Source: Archilochus colubris (Eukaryota > Chordata > Aves > Apodiformes > Trochilidae). Taken from it: a DNA stretch of 64,000 bases. Numbering within the stretch: the stretch's first letter is position 1; every line of letters begins with the position of its first letter. Position numbers and translations under genes: made by a program. Positions 47,201 to 59,783 of this stretch are shown piece by piece. Where the stretch lies: positions 6,477,321 to 6,541,320 of the forward strand of contig CM041108.1 of NCBI GenBank assembly GCA_023079485.1. Direction: 5' to 3'. Below the pieces are notes generated by a model. That model searched no databases, was not told the origin of the DNA, and worked only from the letters and a program-made list of their open reading frames with translations.

Positions 47201-50200
47201 CTCCAGCTCGTCTCTGATGGTTAGTGTCCCTGCCTATACTATACAGCTGGAGGTGGCTATGAAAATGCTGCATGTTGTCTATGGTTCATGCAGGATCTGT
47301 GATAGCAGGACAAAAGTGAGGAAAAGTCAGAAGTGCTGCTGGGATCAGGCATTTGATGGCAGAGAATTCTGGGGTTGATCATGAGTACAGGGCAGTGGGT
47401 GCTGCATGGTTTGCTGGGCTCTAAGGGAAAGATCTTTGACGTCAGGAGGCAGCTGCTGTGGGTGCATTATACGTCATGCATTTGTGTCTCGTCCTCAACC
47501 TGTCCTCACTGCTCTTCCTTTCCCTGTCTCTTAAGAGCTTGTGCCTGCAGGGCTGAGGAGGTGTGAGACGAGATCTTTGTAGCAATAACTGAGTGTCTCT
47601 CTGGTGGAATAACTGCATCTGGTGTAGCCATACTTTTTTGTTAAATTTATTTATGGTGTTTCACAGAGCAAATGTTTGGGACAGAAGAGCCGGAATGGTT
47701 TGGAAGGGATTATAGTAACTTGGAGTGACCTACAGATTGAAGTGGAGACAGTTGTTTTCCACCAAATGTGGAACCCATTGAGGGCTTGATCTGGTCCAGG
47801 AAATATTTGTGTGCAGTGATTTTGGAAACTATCTGTGTTAGTGGGTACCTTTGTATGTGATCTTGCCTGTTTACTTTTGTTTTTTCTGAAGAGAAGGAAA
47901 CATGACTTGTCAGTTCCATGTTGTCTTAGTTCAGTGTCATTTTCTGGTTCTCAGGCCCTTTACTGGTTGGATTGCAAACCTGTGGGGATTTTGAAAACCT
48001 GTTGCTCTTTCTTTAAAAGGGGAAAAATAATCCTAAACTGTATCTGCTGTTTAAATCCTTCACACCTCATGATCTGAAACCTCTGACAAGCTGCCTGTCC
48101 TTCAGCCCCCCATTTACAACCTAGCTATGCTGTACTTCTCAAAATGCTCCCATACAGCTGGTTGTGGTTTTACTCCACCCAACGATGAGGTGTTTAGTGT
48201 TGGGGGAGTGGAGGAGGGAAGCATCCCTGAGGGACTGTTTAACTTCCACACCTGCTTACATTCTGTTCCCCAGGCGGGTGACCGGAGTTTGGCACAGTCT
48301 GTTTTTCTAACTTCATCACCAGGAAAGATGCTTGTAACAAGGTCTTACCCATGGGCAAACTTTTAAACAAACATAAACTCCTGCATCAAATCAATACCTG
48401 GATCAATGTTTTTTTTCCTCTCTGAGAAATAGTGTAGCTGCATTGACTCTGTCTCCTGCCACTGGCACATCTCCCCACTGAAGCCTGAAATGAAGTGCTG
48501 GAATTTCAGGCTCTTCCCATTAACATTGTCACCACAGTTTAAGGTCTGTGTTTTAGGTTTCTTGGAGAATCTTGCTTATAGTTCTTGGAGCTAGTTGGCC
48601 ATCTCAATTACATCAGAAGGGTGAAATGGGCTGGGCATTTTGGCAAACCCTGAGCAAAACTGTGGTCATATGTACTTTCTGGTCTTCCTACCTGTCAGGT
48701 TCCCTTTTGAATGAACTCCAGGAAGAAATTTGTGCCTGGATTTGGGAGTTGACAGCTCTTTTCCTATTTTGTCTCATGAGCATGAAGGTGGTCGTTGTCT
48801 CCTGGATTTGCCCACATGGACTAAGGCTAATGGGTTTGGCATTTGGAAGGAGCTGTGTGAGACTCGGAGACCACTCTGCTCTAAGAGAAAGCTGAGGGTC
48901 TGCAGTAGGAGCCTTGTCCCGGCTGCCTCTGTGGAGCCCTTGAGAAAATCCTGTAAGCCCCAGCTGAATGTGGTGGTATGTCTCTGGCCTCACACAGATC
49001 AGGCTTTACTTGCTTTTGCAGCAAGGTTCTGGTGCCTGGAGGTGGAACTGTTGAGTTTGCTGCACCAACAGCCTAACAAGAGAACCTGCATCCTGCCTCC
49101 CCTGCTGTGCCATGGGGCAGGGGGGGCACAGTGCCAGGGACCTCACAGGACAACCTGCTTCATGCTGCCGCCACAAAAAGCTGGTCTGCTATGTGACAGG
49201 GGCCCAGCCATGTCCTGCTGGGGAAGAGGGCACAGCAGGGCTGCCCTCGCATTCACAGGCAGGGGCTTCTATGTTCTTCCACACTCTCTCACACCCACGC
49301 ACTGGTGCTGACGCTCACACGCGTTCAGATGCAGGCTCGTACCAGCACCAACATGCTTGCACTGATCCACATGGATCTGCGGTTCAACGGGCACACCCAC
49401 ACCAGCATGGATGCAAATCGACCTGTGCTGGTGCAGGCCTGCTTGCCATCACTGCAGCAGACGTGTTTGTATTTGCACAGCTCCAGGCTTGTGCCGGCAC
49501 AGTCGTGCGCAGAGGCAGGCAACAGAGCTAAGCCACAGCACTGGTCTATTTTTGGGAGCACTCCTAAGAATTGTGAACGTGTTTCAGATGTTACAGTCTT
49601 AGATTGGGGGAAAGCTAGAACAGATGGCTGGAGGGTTCGGAGCAGCAGCCCTGCTGAGAACAGATATTTATAGGCAGATTTAACCCTTGTGTGGTCTCTG
49701 GGGCTACATTTAAAGGAACAGCGGCTGAGCAAATGCTGTGGAGCTGAGTGGTGACCTCTGAGGGCTTGCTGTCCTCAAGGGTTTCTGTGAACCGATTATC
49801 AGTGTAGTCTGGAAATCCTGTCTGTGCTGTACCTACCTATTCCATGAGTGTAGGGATGCAGCTTTCCCTGGACCATAGAGCCTTGTTTCTATAAGCCTCA
49901 GTGAAACTGGGCCAGTCATGCTTATTCCTTGCTGTCCGAGCTGAGGTACTGAGGTACTGAGGCTGCCCTGTGCTTGCGTGACCAGCAAAATGAGGACAAA
50001 GATTGTTTTGTCCCTCTTGCCCTGATTTTTTTGTCCTCTGTCTCCCCTACCCCCCACCTCTTTTTGCTATAGGTTACCTAGCTTCTTTCTTTTCCATGTT
50101 GGAAGATTGTTTTCTTTCAGATATGCTGTCTGGTAAAGATACACAGATTAAACCATGACCTGTCAGATCTTTCAGGTGTTTTGACCTGCCTTCAGCCTGA

Positions 50201-53128
50201 GCCTTCTTGCTTGAGCGTTTAGGGAAGGGCAAAATCCATCTGCAGTTTGATCTGGTTTGTTGACCAGAGCTGGCACCAAAGTGGGGAGCGCAGTACGTTG
50301 GTGTTGATGGATATATTTGTAGTCCTTTCTTTGAGGGCAGCCAGCCAGCCTCTGGTTCCGGACCTGAAGTACTGTTATTGTATTTAACTTGTGTAGCATG
50401 TTTTGGAGTGGGATTGTCAGATCTGACTAACAGCAGCCAGACAGTGAGCTGGGGCAAGGAAGAGAGCGGTGCCCTCAAGTGGAAAATGTAAAGAAATTAC
50501 ACAAGCTGGGAGCAGCAGGGAAGAAGGCATCAGCTCTAATAGCAGAAATTAGGGTGCAAACCTGGGGAGCTGTATGAAGCTGCTCAGGCTGCTTGTCAGC
50601 CCAGCTCTGAGAAGACTGGGCAGCAGTGGTGCTCCTGAGCTAGTGTGGGATGCCATTATACAGGGTAAAAAAGAAACGGAGGTGGAGGCTGCTGGCAGAG
50701 TTGGTGCTGCCGGGTTGGAGAATTGTGCTGGCCTGTGTTTGTGCTTCTGAACATTTAATCTAGTTGTGAGATTGGGGAAGAAGCTGCAGCACCAAGTAGA
50801 AAAGGATGCGTGTCCCACATGGAGAGGCAATTGGTCCTGTAGGTTTGGGGCTGCAGTGGTTGTGCACAGCAGCACACACCATATGCGCCTGAGCAGTGCC
50901 TTCTCTCTGACAGGACCCGAACCAACCTAGATGTTTGGGGATGTACTCTGCAACATGGCCCAGCATGAGGAAGCAAGTGCTGAGTTGTTTGGGGCCATTT
51001 CTCTTTGCACTGCTACGCTCCTGTGGACCAGACAAAGCTGCTTCTGATGTTGGAGGCAGCACTCAGTGGCTCTAAATCAGGCTGTTCACCCAGAGTCATG
51101 TTCCTGGCCACAGGTTTCACGCAGAGGTGCAGTGCACACTTCAATGAGCTAAGTTTGTTGTTGTGTACCCAGATCCCATGCCCAAGGGGGCATGAGGCTC
51201 TGTTGGAAAGCCTGGGTGACGGGGTGCTGCTCTTGCCTCCACATAGGACTTCCCATCAGTGCTGCTGTGTTGGGAATGGGGTCTATGTTTTGAGATGCAA
51301 ATTCAGAGCAGCCTAAGCTCCCTTTGCACTCACATGCTAGGGATGGGAGACACAACTGTAGGAGAGTGGGAGTATGTTGGAGCTGCTTGCTTATTCATTC
51401 CAGTTTGACTGGAGGCTTGGAAACAAATCCCCCACACAGTTGTGTCTTTGCTACTCACATGTGTCAAGTCGAGGAATCCTCAGGTTTTTCAGAAGCTCTT
51501 GGTCCTATGTCAGTACTTCCACCCACCTTTGAAATATACCTTTGGGGGTGATAAAAACCTGCCCTGTCACATCCTGAGTGTGCAGCTGATCCTGCAATAG
51601 ACCCAGGTGCAGTGCTGGCAGCGCCCAGCATCCTGTTCACAATCTGCTCTGCTGTACACTAGTGTGAGCTGGAACTGGTACGAACAAGGTTGCTCAGCAG
51701 GGCCACTGGGCAGGCTGGTGTGGTGTTCCTGTGGCTGGGCTTGCCTCTATTTCTCCCAGGGCCCATGGGAAGGGCCCACAGCCACTGTCTCCTCTACCTG
51801 CCTGGAGAGGAAGAGAGTGCCTGGCAGTAGCGACCCACCCAGTGGGTAACTGCCAGTCAGAGGGACCTGCCCATACTTGCCTGGCCTCCCACAATGGCCC
51901 CATTGTTTCAAGAGGGCAAGGAGAAGGCTGCCAGCAGCTCCCTGGGCATCTTGTTAACCCTCTGCCCACCAGTAGGGTGGGCAGTAGTAGGGCCTGCCTG
52001 GGGCAGGAGGTCCAGAAGGTCCCATGGGAAGGCGGAGGAGCTTCTGCCACCCTTCACTGCTGCAAGGGTAGCTGCTCTAGCTGCCTCCAAAGCTGCTGGT
52101 GGCTGCTGTTTTTGAGGACAGCTAGCACATGCCTGTGGTGAAGATGTACACAGAGAGGCAGGGCCTCGCTGAGCCTTGACAAAGCATAGGGAGTCTCTGT
52201 GCCATCTTCCAGGCTGCTTGCTGCCATGACCTTGCCTGAGGCGCAGCCCTATTGCAGCCGCCAGAGCTGTCCAGCTCTGACCCCTGCACACGTGCAGGAC
52301 AAGTCTTTAGGAACAGGATGTTTGAGGTGTTGAGGTGCCAATTCCAGTGGCTGAGGTATCGCTGTGGAAGCTGTTTAAAGCGATTCCAACCTGATCAAAG
52401 TGCTTTCTTCCTTCCTGTCCTGTAATGCGATCGTAGTTGTGGCCTACTGTGGCTTCTGGTTCCTGTCGTTGTTCAGAACCAGCCTCAGAGGCATGAGGCA
52501 GAGGGCAGAGGCATGCCACGGTAGTGTGCTCGCTCTGCTGGGGTGCAAGCTTTGGAGCAAAGGTCCATGTCTGTCTGCTTCAGAGGACAACAAGTACCCT
52601 GTCACACCAGCTAGAGGAGACGGACAGCTGTGTCCCTCTCTGCTGCCCAGCTCTATATTGCTTGTTGTTTGGTAGCAGAGATGTTTCCTGGCAGCTTTCT
52701 GCCATGATTGCTTCCCTGTCAGTGGCATCCAGAGATTGTGGGGCTGTCTCAGCACCCCTGTCTGCTGCAGATTTCCTCTCCAGAATCCATGAGATGAGGG
52801 AAAGGAAGAGGCATTTGGCTGGCATGCCAAGACTGCGTGCAGGAAATGTTCTGGCTGTCAGTCTCCAGTGATGCCAATCCTGGCATGTTGTGCTAGTTCA
52901 GAGATTTGTGAATTGGCTCAGTAATCCCAATGGATGAGAACTTTGAAACCCAATAGATGATGTGTGAGCATCACCAATTAGTTCTACTGCAAACTCTGCA
53001 GCTAATTCACTTGTATCATAGCCTGTACAGCTATCCTGCTTTCGAAAGGTCTGTTATCTCCATGTCTCTCACCAGGTACCCTTTAAGCTCTTCCCTACTC
53101 CTTTGTACCCCCATCTTTATTGATGCAA

Positions 53129-53145
53129 TTTTTTTTTTTTTTTTT
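53129..53145. repeat. Poly(T) run of 17
   Basis: Simple homopolymer run in the BCL9L intron; nothing else recognised around it. Confidence 0.85.
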
Positions 53146-56100
53146 AAATATCCTCTGGTTTTTAAATAATGGTGTATCTGGAGTTGATCATGGAGGACCA
53201 AGACCTGAGCATGGGAGCTCTTGATGACCCCAGTTACTGTACCAAGTAGAAATGAAGCTTCTGTGGAGCTTGATCTGCCAAGTATGGGCACCTGAGCTCA
53301 GGCCACTGACCACTGCAGACCCCAAAGTCTCCTGTGAACCTTGGGCACCAAGGCTGGAGGGGTGTCAGAAGTCCTGGTTCAGGGTGAGATCACTGTGTCC
53401 AGAGGAGTTTGGTGAGCTGTGGGAGCATTTGTATAAGGGCAAAGTAGCCCCTGGGACTTAGGGCTAGGTCTGTGGGGAAGGCCGTGCTTTTTTGTACCCC
53501 CTGAGTGGGAGAAGCTGGGGAGTTTCAGCCTGAGGTGCAGAGAGGCTTCTGGGAGATGAAGCATGGTGAGGAGGTGGGGTGGTTGCCCTTTTTGGGTCAT
53601 TCAGTGTAGAAATGCCTCTCCAGGTTGGTGCGAACCCATAGTCTGATGGGAAAGCCGGGTGAGAAGTGTGGGCTCACCTCTCCTTGAGGTCCCTCCCTCC
53701 CTCTCCATCCCAGTGCCAAGTCCCATTGCCATCCGCTGGCAGCTACCACCACTCAGCAGCAAGATTCCTGCTGCCTGGCTGATCCCATCCACAATGGAGA
53801 AGATGAAGAGTTTCCCAGGGTGGAATTTCCTGCAAGGCAGATGAGTGGCTGCTTCCCCTCTGACCTTAAGCCCCGATGTGCCTCAGTCATGATGGCATGC
53901 AAATACAGGCAACGGCTGGAGAGAGCTGCTGGGAGAAGGAAGTGGCCTCAGCTGGGGTTTAAATATAGAGCCCAGGCTGTGTAGTGTGCTGGGCCTGGTA
54001 TTTGTAATGGTGGAGGAGCTTTTGGCCACTCTCTCTTTTCTGCGGCCATGCTGTAAGAGAGCACTGGGGGGAGCAAGGGGTTTGGGGCGGCTGGCCTTGC
54101 CATCCTTCTTCCCAGCATTTCCCTGTTCCCTGGGTGATCTGGGATACACGCTTGTGCTTGTGTGCTTAAGCACACTGCTGTGACCCAGGGGGGGGTGCTA
54201 GCCCTCAGGTGCTCCAGTCTGTTTTTTGTGCAGGTGTCCCTTGTATATTTGATCTAATCCAGGACCTCTAACTCTTCACCAAGTCATGTCTCTTTTGAGA
54301 GCAGGCCAAGAACCCTAGGACACCAAATGATCTGAAAAATGTGTATAGTCAGGTCAAAGTAGGGCTGCTAGACCAAGCCTTCCTGTGTGTCACTTAAAAT
54401 GTCTTATTTCCTCTCCTGTGAGCCTCTTCAAAGGCAAACCTGCTTGTTGCGCTGCTGGTTGTACCATGCAGCGCAGCCTGGGTACATGGTGTTGGGAGGT
54501 GGTGGGTCCCAGCCACAAGTGTTTGTTGCCAGGATTCTGCAAAGATTGTGGCCTGAGCTCACATTGGGTTCAAAAGAAGACCTGTTGTTTGGGAGACATT
54601 TTCTGCAAGGAAGTGTAGGATGTCAAGCCTTATCTTGTGGTGTGTCTCCATGCTGCCTTTATCTGAGGAAGTGGATTAAGCGTTTGCGGATGGATTTGGT
54701 GCGTGGCTCTGCCCTCGTGCACATCCTGTGAGGTGTGAGAGCTAGGGTGTGCAATAATCTGTAGGCCAGAGGTGCAGTGAGTCCCTGCGGGCACTCGGAG
54801 TGATGGTGACACCTAGTGGCTTCGTCCCACAGGCTCCACCTCGGGCCCAGAGACGGGGTGCTGGGTGCGACACCTTGGAAAACCTCTGGTGCTTCTGGAC
54901 ACCCAGCATGAAGCTGGACCAGCCTTGAGCAGTGGACACCCATTCAGGCACTCACATGTGTCTGTCTTGGAGACAGTGGGCAGAGAAGGGACTAAGTGTG
55001 ATGGCTTTGTGGGTGATGGAGAGTCTGTCACAGAGCCCTGCAGAGAGACTTTCTGCTAAAAAGGAGAAACAATGGTGTTAACTCTTGGGAGCTCCTCTGG
55101 AGCTTTGGCATTGCTGGGTTCCAATCCTGCACGCTGCTGGGCTTCTTTAGTTATTGGCAAGGGTTTCTAAAGCAGTTTCTGACACAACAGAAAGACTGTG
55201 CTCATAAGCTGAGCTGCCTTGGGCATTACTCGACACGTGTGACTCTGGCCAAGACTTGACTCCCTTGTGATTTCTGTGGGAAGGTCATGTTTCCAAGGTC
55301 TAGGCTACGAGCCCTGCTGCTCAGGAGAGCTTGTGTGGCAGAGAGCAGTGTGAGACACAGCTTACCTGGTTGGCTTTTTAGCATTGCTCTCCCAGTGCCA
55401 GTAACCCCAGTGTGCAGACACAGTGGGAATTGCCTGAGCAGATTTTTCAATACCATACAGTAACTGCATAGGGAGGCCTGCACAATGACCTTGTATTGCA
55501 GCCTGCAATGTTGTCTGCCAGAAGGGATTTCACAGGGAAATTGTCCCCTTCATATACAGGAGAACAGGGGTCCTCACGCACCCCAGCACAGTTGTGCTGT
55601 TGGGGCCTGGCATGGTCTCTTGCCCTGAGCTGTGTGTAGTGGGACAGCTGGCAGTAGCATTTGAGGGGATGGGGTGCAAGGTGCCTGCTACAGTTTTGTG
55701 TATCCCAGTGTTGCTCCCCGCCTGCCTGCGGACTAAGATCCTCAAGGCATACCAGAGGCTGCATGGAGGTGTCCAGCTGTCATAGCAGCCTGTGACTGGC
55801 CAGATTTCATATACTGCAGGAAGATGTCCTGCCTTTCAGGAAACTGAAGCTCCCTGACCTGCAGCAGTACCTTTGGAAGATGTTCTGGCTTTTCTCCTTG
55901 AGCTGCTAGATGATTACACCACCGCAGCGTGCTGGTGGCTGTGTCCCAGCATGTTGGGTACCTGCAGCTTTCTGTGGGTCTCTCCCTGAGCTGTCCCCAT
56001 CAGGTCCATGAGCCAGTGTATGAAATAATTCCTTGTTATTGTCCCATAAAAGCTGCATGTCACTATCAAGGTCTGGCACTTGCAGGGTTTCTGTAGGGAA

Positions 56101-59100
56101 TGTGCCAGTTGGACTTGGAAGCTGGAAGGATCTGTGAATTTGGTGATAGACCTGGAGGCTCCCTGTGCACAGGACAGGAGTGGGGCAGAAAACAAAGGCA
56201 TTCCTGATTGACCTTGCTCTCTATGAGTCTGTTTCTACCTGTGTTATGTGGGGATGTCTGTCCCAAGGTGGAAGGGAATGTGAACTAAGGTTTTATCCTA
56301 CTACAGGCCGTAGAGACTCATGACCAAGCAGGCCTGCTGAAATCCATTGCTTCCCAGGCAGCTCCAAATGGCAGGATCAGCAGGTGTGAGAATGGATGTG
56401 GTTCCACAGAGCAGCATTAGGTTCTCTCTGTAAGTCTTTTAGAACCCTCCACACATCCAATGTGGGTACCACCTTTTCTGCCAGTTAAAAGTGTTAAGGG
56501 TGTGAGAAGAACCCAAGAAATTAATAAAGAAAACAGACTTCTCTGGGCTATCAGTCTGATGGTGTAAGAGCAAGGTAATTTAATGATGCATTCAAAACAG
56601 ACGACTTGTGTCAGCGGAGCGTTGCCCTGTGGAACTCCCTACCTCCTGACATCTCTTGGCCAAATCAAGGCTTTCAGAAGGCCATTAGCAGCAGCAGCCT
56701 GGGTTAAGGCTGTTCTTGCTGGGGGTAGACATGCTCAGACAAGTGCTCCCATGCAGGGGATAGGGAGATGCTCCCAGAAGTGTTGGTTGCTAAATGCTGT
56801 GCTGGCACAGAGCTATGCTTGTTGGGCTCTGGTGGGTTCTGTGGTTCATCTGGCTGCTAGAGCCCATTGCTGACTCTTGACTGGAGCTGGCTGGGTGACA
56901 GCAAGGCTGTTTAGCTACTGGTTTTGAGGGTTTTGTTGCTCGCTGGAACAGACTCAAAACCCCATTGAATGGTCTTGTGAAAAGGATTGTTTTGGAACAA
57001 CCATTTTTGCGCAGAAAAGGTCAAGTTTCGGATTCTGGTCTTTTTCTCAAATCAGAAATAATCCAAGAGTCTCAGACTTAAGAAATCTTGCTTCTGGAAA
57101 GGTTGTCATAGTCTTTGTCTCCGTGAAACATTATGACTTCAATGAAATAGTGTGGTATTTCTGTGGAGATGTTCCAACCCTTCTGCTGTTAATCCTTGGA
57201 GGACTGGTAATCTCAGTGGTGTTAGGTTGCGTGCCTGTGATCTCATCCAGATTTGGGTGAGAAGGAGTTCAGGAGCGGGTGGCAGGTCCTTTGGAGACTA
57301 TACTTTTGCTGTTCTCCTCCTAATGCTTTTCTTCAAGAAGCTTTTGAGTTTGCTTAGCAACTCTCTTTTCCAAAGCCAAGGTGTTCTGCTGGAGTTTGTG
57401 GTACCATCCATGGGATGTTTAGGATGAGGCTTGTCCCAGAATTGAGTGGGTTGGTGGCTTTCTGTGTAGGCCATGTGCTTAGAGGGCTTTTTCAATAGGA
57501 ACCTAGTCTTGTTACTTCCTGAACTGGCTGGCAGAGAGGGGCTGGGTTACTTTTTGCTGATTGCATCACTATGTCACCACCCATCTTGTATGTTGGGTGT
57601 TTGCTGTGGGGCATGTCAGCACAACTTATGAGGCAGGGGTTCTGGTCTTCACTGTGTGTGTGAGGGTCAGTAATTTCCTGGGTTTTGCAAGAGCTGCTCT
57701 CCCCAGCATCTCATAAGATTGAGATGCCTCTTCTCTTGCCTCTTTTCCCAACAGGGATAGCACGGCAGCAGTGTCAGCCACCACCAAGGCGTGGAAGCTG
57801 TGGGGCAGGTGGCTGACCAGGAGCCTTTCTGCCCCATCCGGAGGCAGACGCAGGCTCTGCATTCTTGTGGCAGCATTGGGAATCTGTGTTACTATCCTTC
57901 AGAGTGAGTGGGAGCATGATTCACCAGAATGTCCTCCAGGGATCCAGTGGGGTTTCAGGTTTCTTGAACTATCATCTAGCAATTCTGGGATTGGGAGTAT
58001 GTCAACCCAGACTCTCCTAGCCTGGAGCTTCCTTCTCCCTCCCCCTCTGCTGCTGCTCAGACTGTACTGGAGGAGACTTACTGAAAGCAGTTCTTGTTGT
58101 TTTGTTTTGAGGTTTCTTGTCCACTAAGGTCCCAGTCTTCGATTTAAAGCCTTGGCTTTTCAGACGAACCAGGCACAAGTACTGTGTATTTTGCTATAAC
58201 ACTTTCTTCTTCAGCTAAATTTATTGTGCCTTGTAAGCCTCCCTCCACATATGAGGTAGTATGGGTTGTCCCCTTGTTCAGTGGTGGGAATTGAGGCACC
58301 CAGAAGCAGTCCATCTTGCTTATGGCCACTCATGAAATCTGTGGCAGCCCAAAGCAGAAGCCAGGAGTCTCAGCTCCTTGCTTTAACCACTGGGAATTAA
58401 GTTTACTATTGTCTTTAAATCTACTGGGCTGGAGTGGGTGTGTTGCTAAATTGCAGAGGGAGCCAGATTTCTATACAATCTCCTTTTTGTCATATTCTTT
58501 TCAAGATGTTTCATATTGTTTGTCTCCCTGTGTCACACAGTCTACTTTCTAATTAATTCTCTACTGCAGCCCAGATGTGCAGCATGCCTGCTGGAGCCTA
58601 GTTTGAATCTAGGCACATGTGCAAGGAGCTTAGAGCAATCGAGATGCCTATCGGCATACTGTAACCTGACAGATGGGAGGCTGGGGTGGATCCCTCCTAT
58701 GCATCTGCAACAGGATCCAACTGTTGCTACTCCCAAAAGCAAAGCAGTCTGTAGGCAGCTGCCTCTGGCGTGTCTCCCATTAGGAATTGTGAGGGGAGTG
58801 AAGTCAGTCTTGGTGAAGACAGGAAGAGGAGGACTTCCAAAGGTTGGGCCACAACTCTTCATCAGCCCATGGTAGCTTCCTGCCCTGTGACTGGCTGAGG
58901 CAAGGGGATGGATGTGCTCCCTGGAGCACCAGCATGGTCCCAGAATGAAAGAAGAGGATAGATTCCCAAAAATGTAACGTTCTGGAGGGACCTCACAGCC
59001 AGGAAGGCTCATCCATGCTGCAGGCAGTGTCTGAAGGTTTTGTTGTGGTAGCTGCTAGGTTTCTTCAGGATCCATGTGTGTTTTCCCTGCATATGACCTG

Positions 59101-59767
59101 AGGACTAGGAGTATTGGGGCTGCATCTTGAGTGTTAGTTTCTGGACCCCATGGGCACAATCTTAGTGGCGCCTCAGTTTTCATCCTCTCTCCCAAGGGTA
59201 TCCACATTCCCATGCTGTGCTGTACTGGCATTTTGCTGTTGTGCTGCTGAGCATTTACCTTCTTGGTGTAGCACTTTTGGATCTATTTGGAGCACGGTAC
59301 CGTGTTGGTGCAGGTGCACCATGGGTAGGCTTGCATCTCCCAGCCTGTCATCAATGAAGATGGTGGTGGTAGCACCCTAGTGCCAGTCAGTTTGTGACCC
59401 CCAGGACTGTGCTGCAATGCTTTGGGAAGGTTGTGGCGTAGCAGGCGGTGGCTGTGGGCCATCAGCAGCGGGAGCTGCTGCAGGGCTTGTTTTCTGGAAT
59501 GCTGTCTGGCAGCAGCCTCTTCCAGCAGGCTGAAGCCTCTCTGCGGCTGGCCAGGCAGCGGCTGTGCTTCACGCTGCAGCTTGTGCCATATGGACCTTCT
59601 CCTCCTCCCTGCTTGCCCTCTCCCTGTCTCCTTTCCCACTCTGCTCCCCTCCCCCTTCAAGCGGTTTGACAAAGCAATTGGGCAGGCACTGGGACGGCAG
59701 TTCTGACATAAATCTCTCCTGGTGTGGAATGAGGGGTATAAATATCCAGAGAATGATGTGATCTTTC

Positions 59768-59783
59768 CAGCTGCTATTAATAG
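59768..59783. promoter_or_regulatory. Adjacent E-box and MEF2 site
   Basis: CAGCTG (59768-59773) abuts CTATTAATAG (59774-59783), a perfect match to the MEF2 consensus YTA(A/T)4TAR. Side-by-side E-box and MEF2 sites are typical of muscle enhancers. The flanks also hold GGTATAAATATCC (about 59734) and ATTAATCAGC (about 59860). It lies in the BCL9L intron about 2 kb before the first coding exon. Confidence 0.4.

Noticed and set aside
47690..47735. CR1-like words (GGAATGGTTTGGAAGGGATTATAG)
   Set aside because: Too short and lacks the CR1 octamer end; probably chance similarity.
49290..49510. CAC/GTG-rich sequence resembling a minisatellite
   Set aside because: No stable unit length could be seen on inspection; recurring words such as ACCAGCA are not in register.
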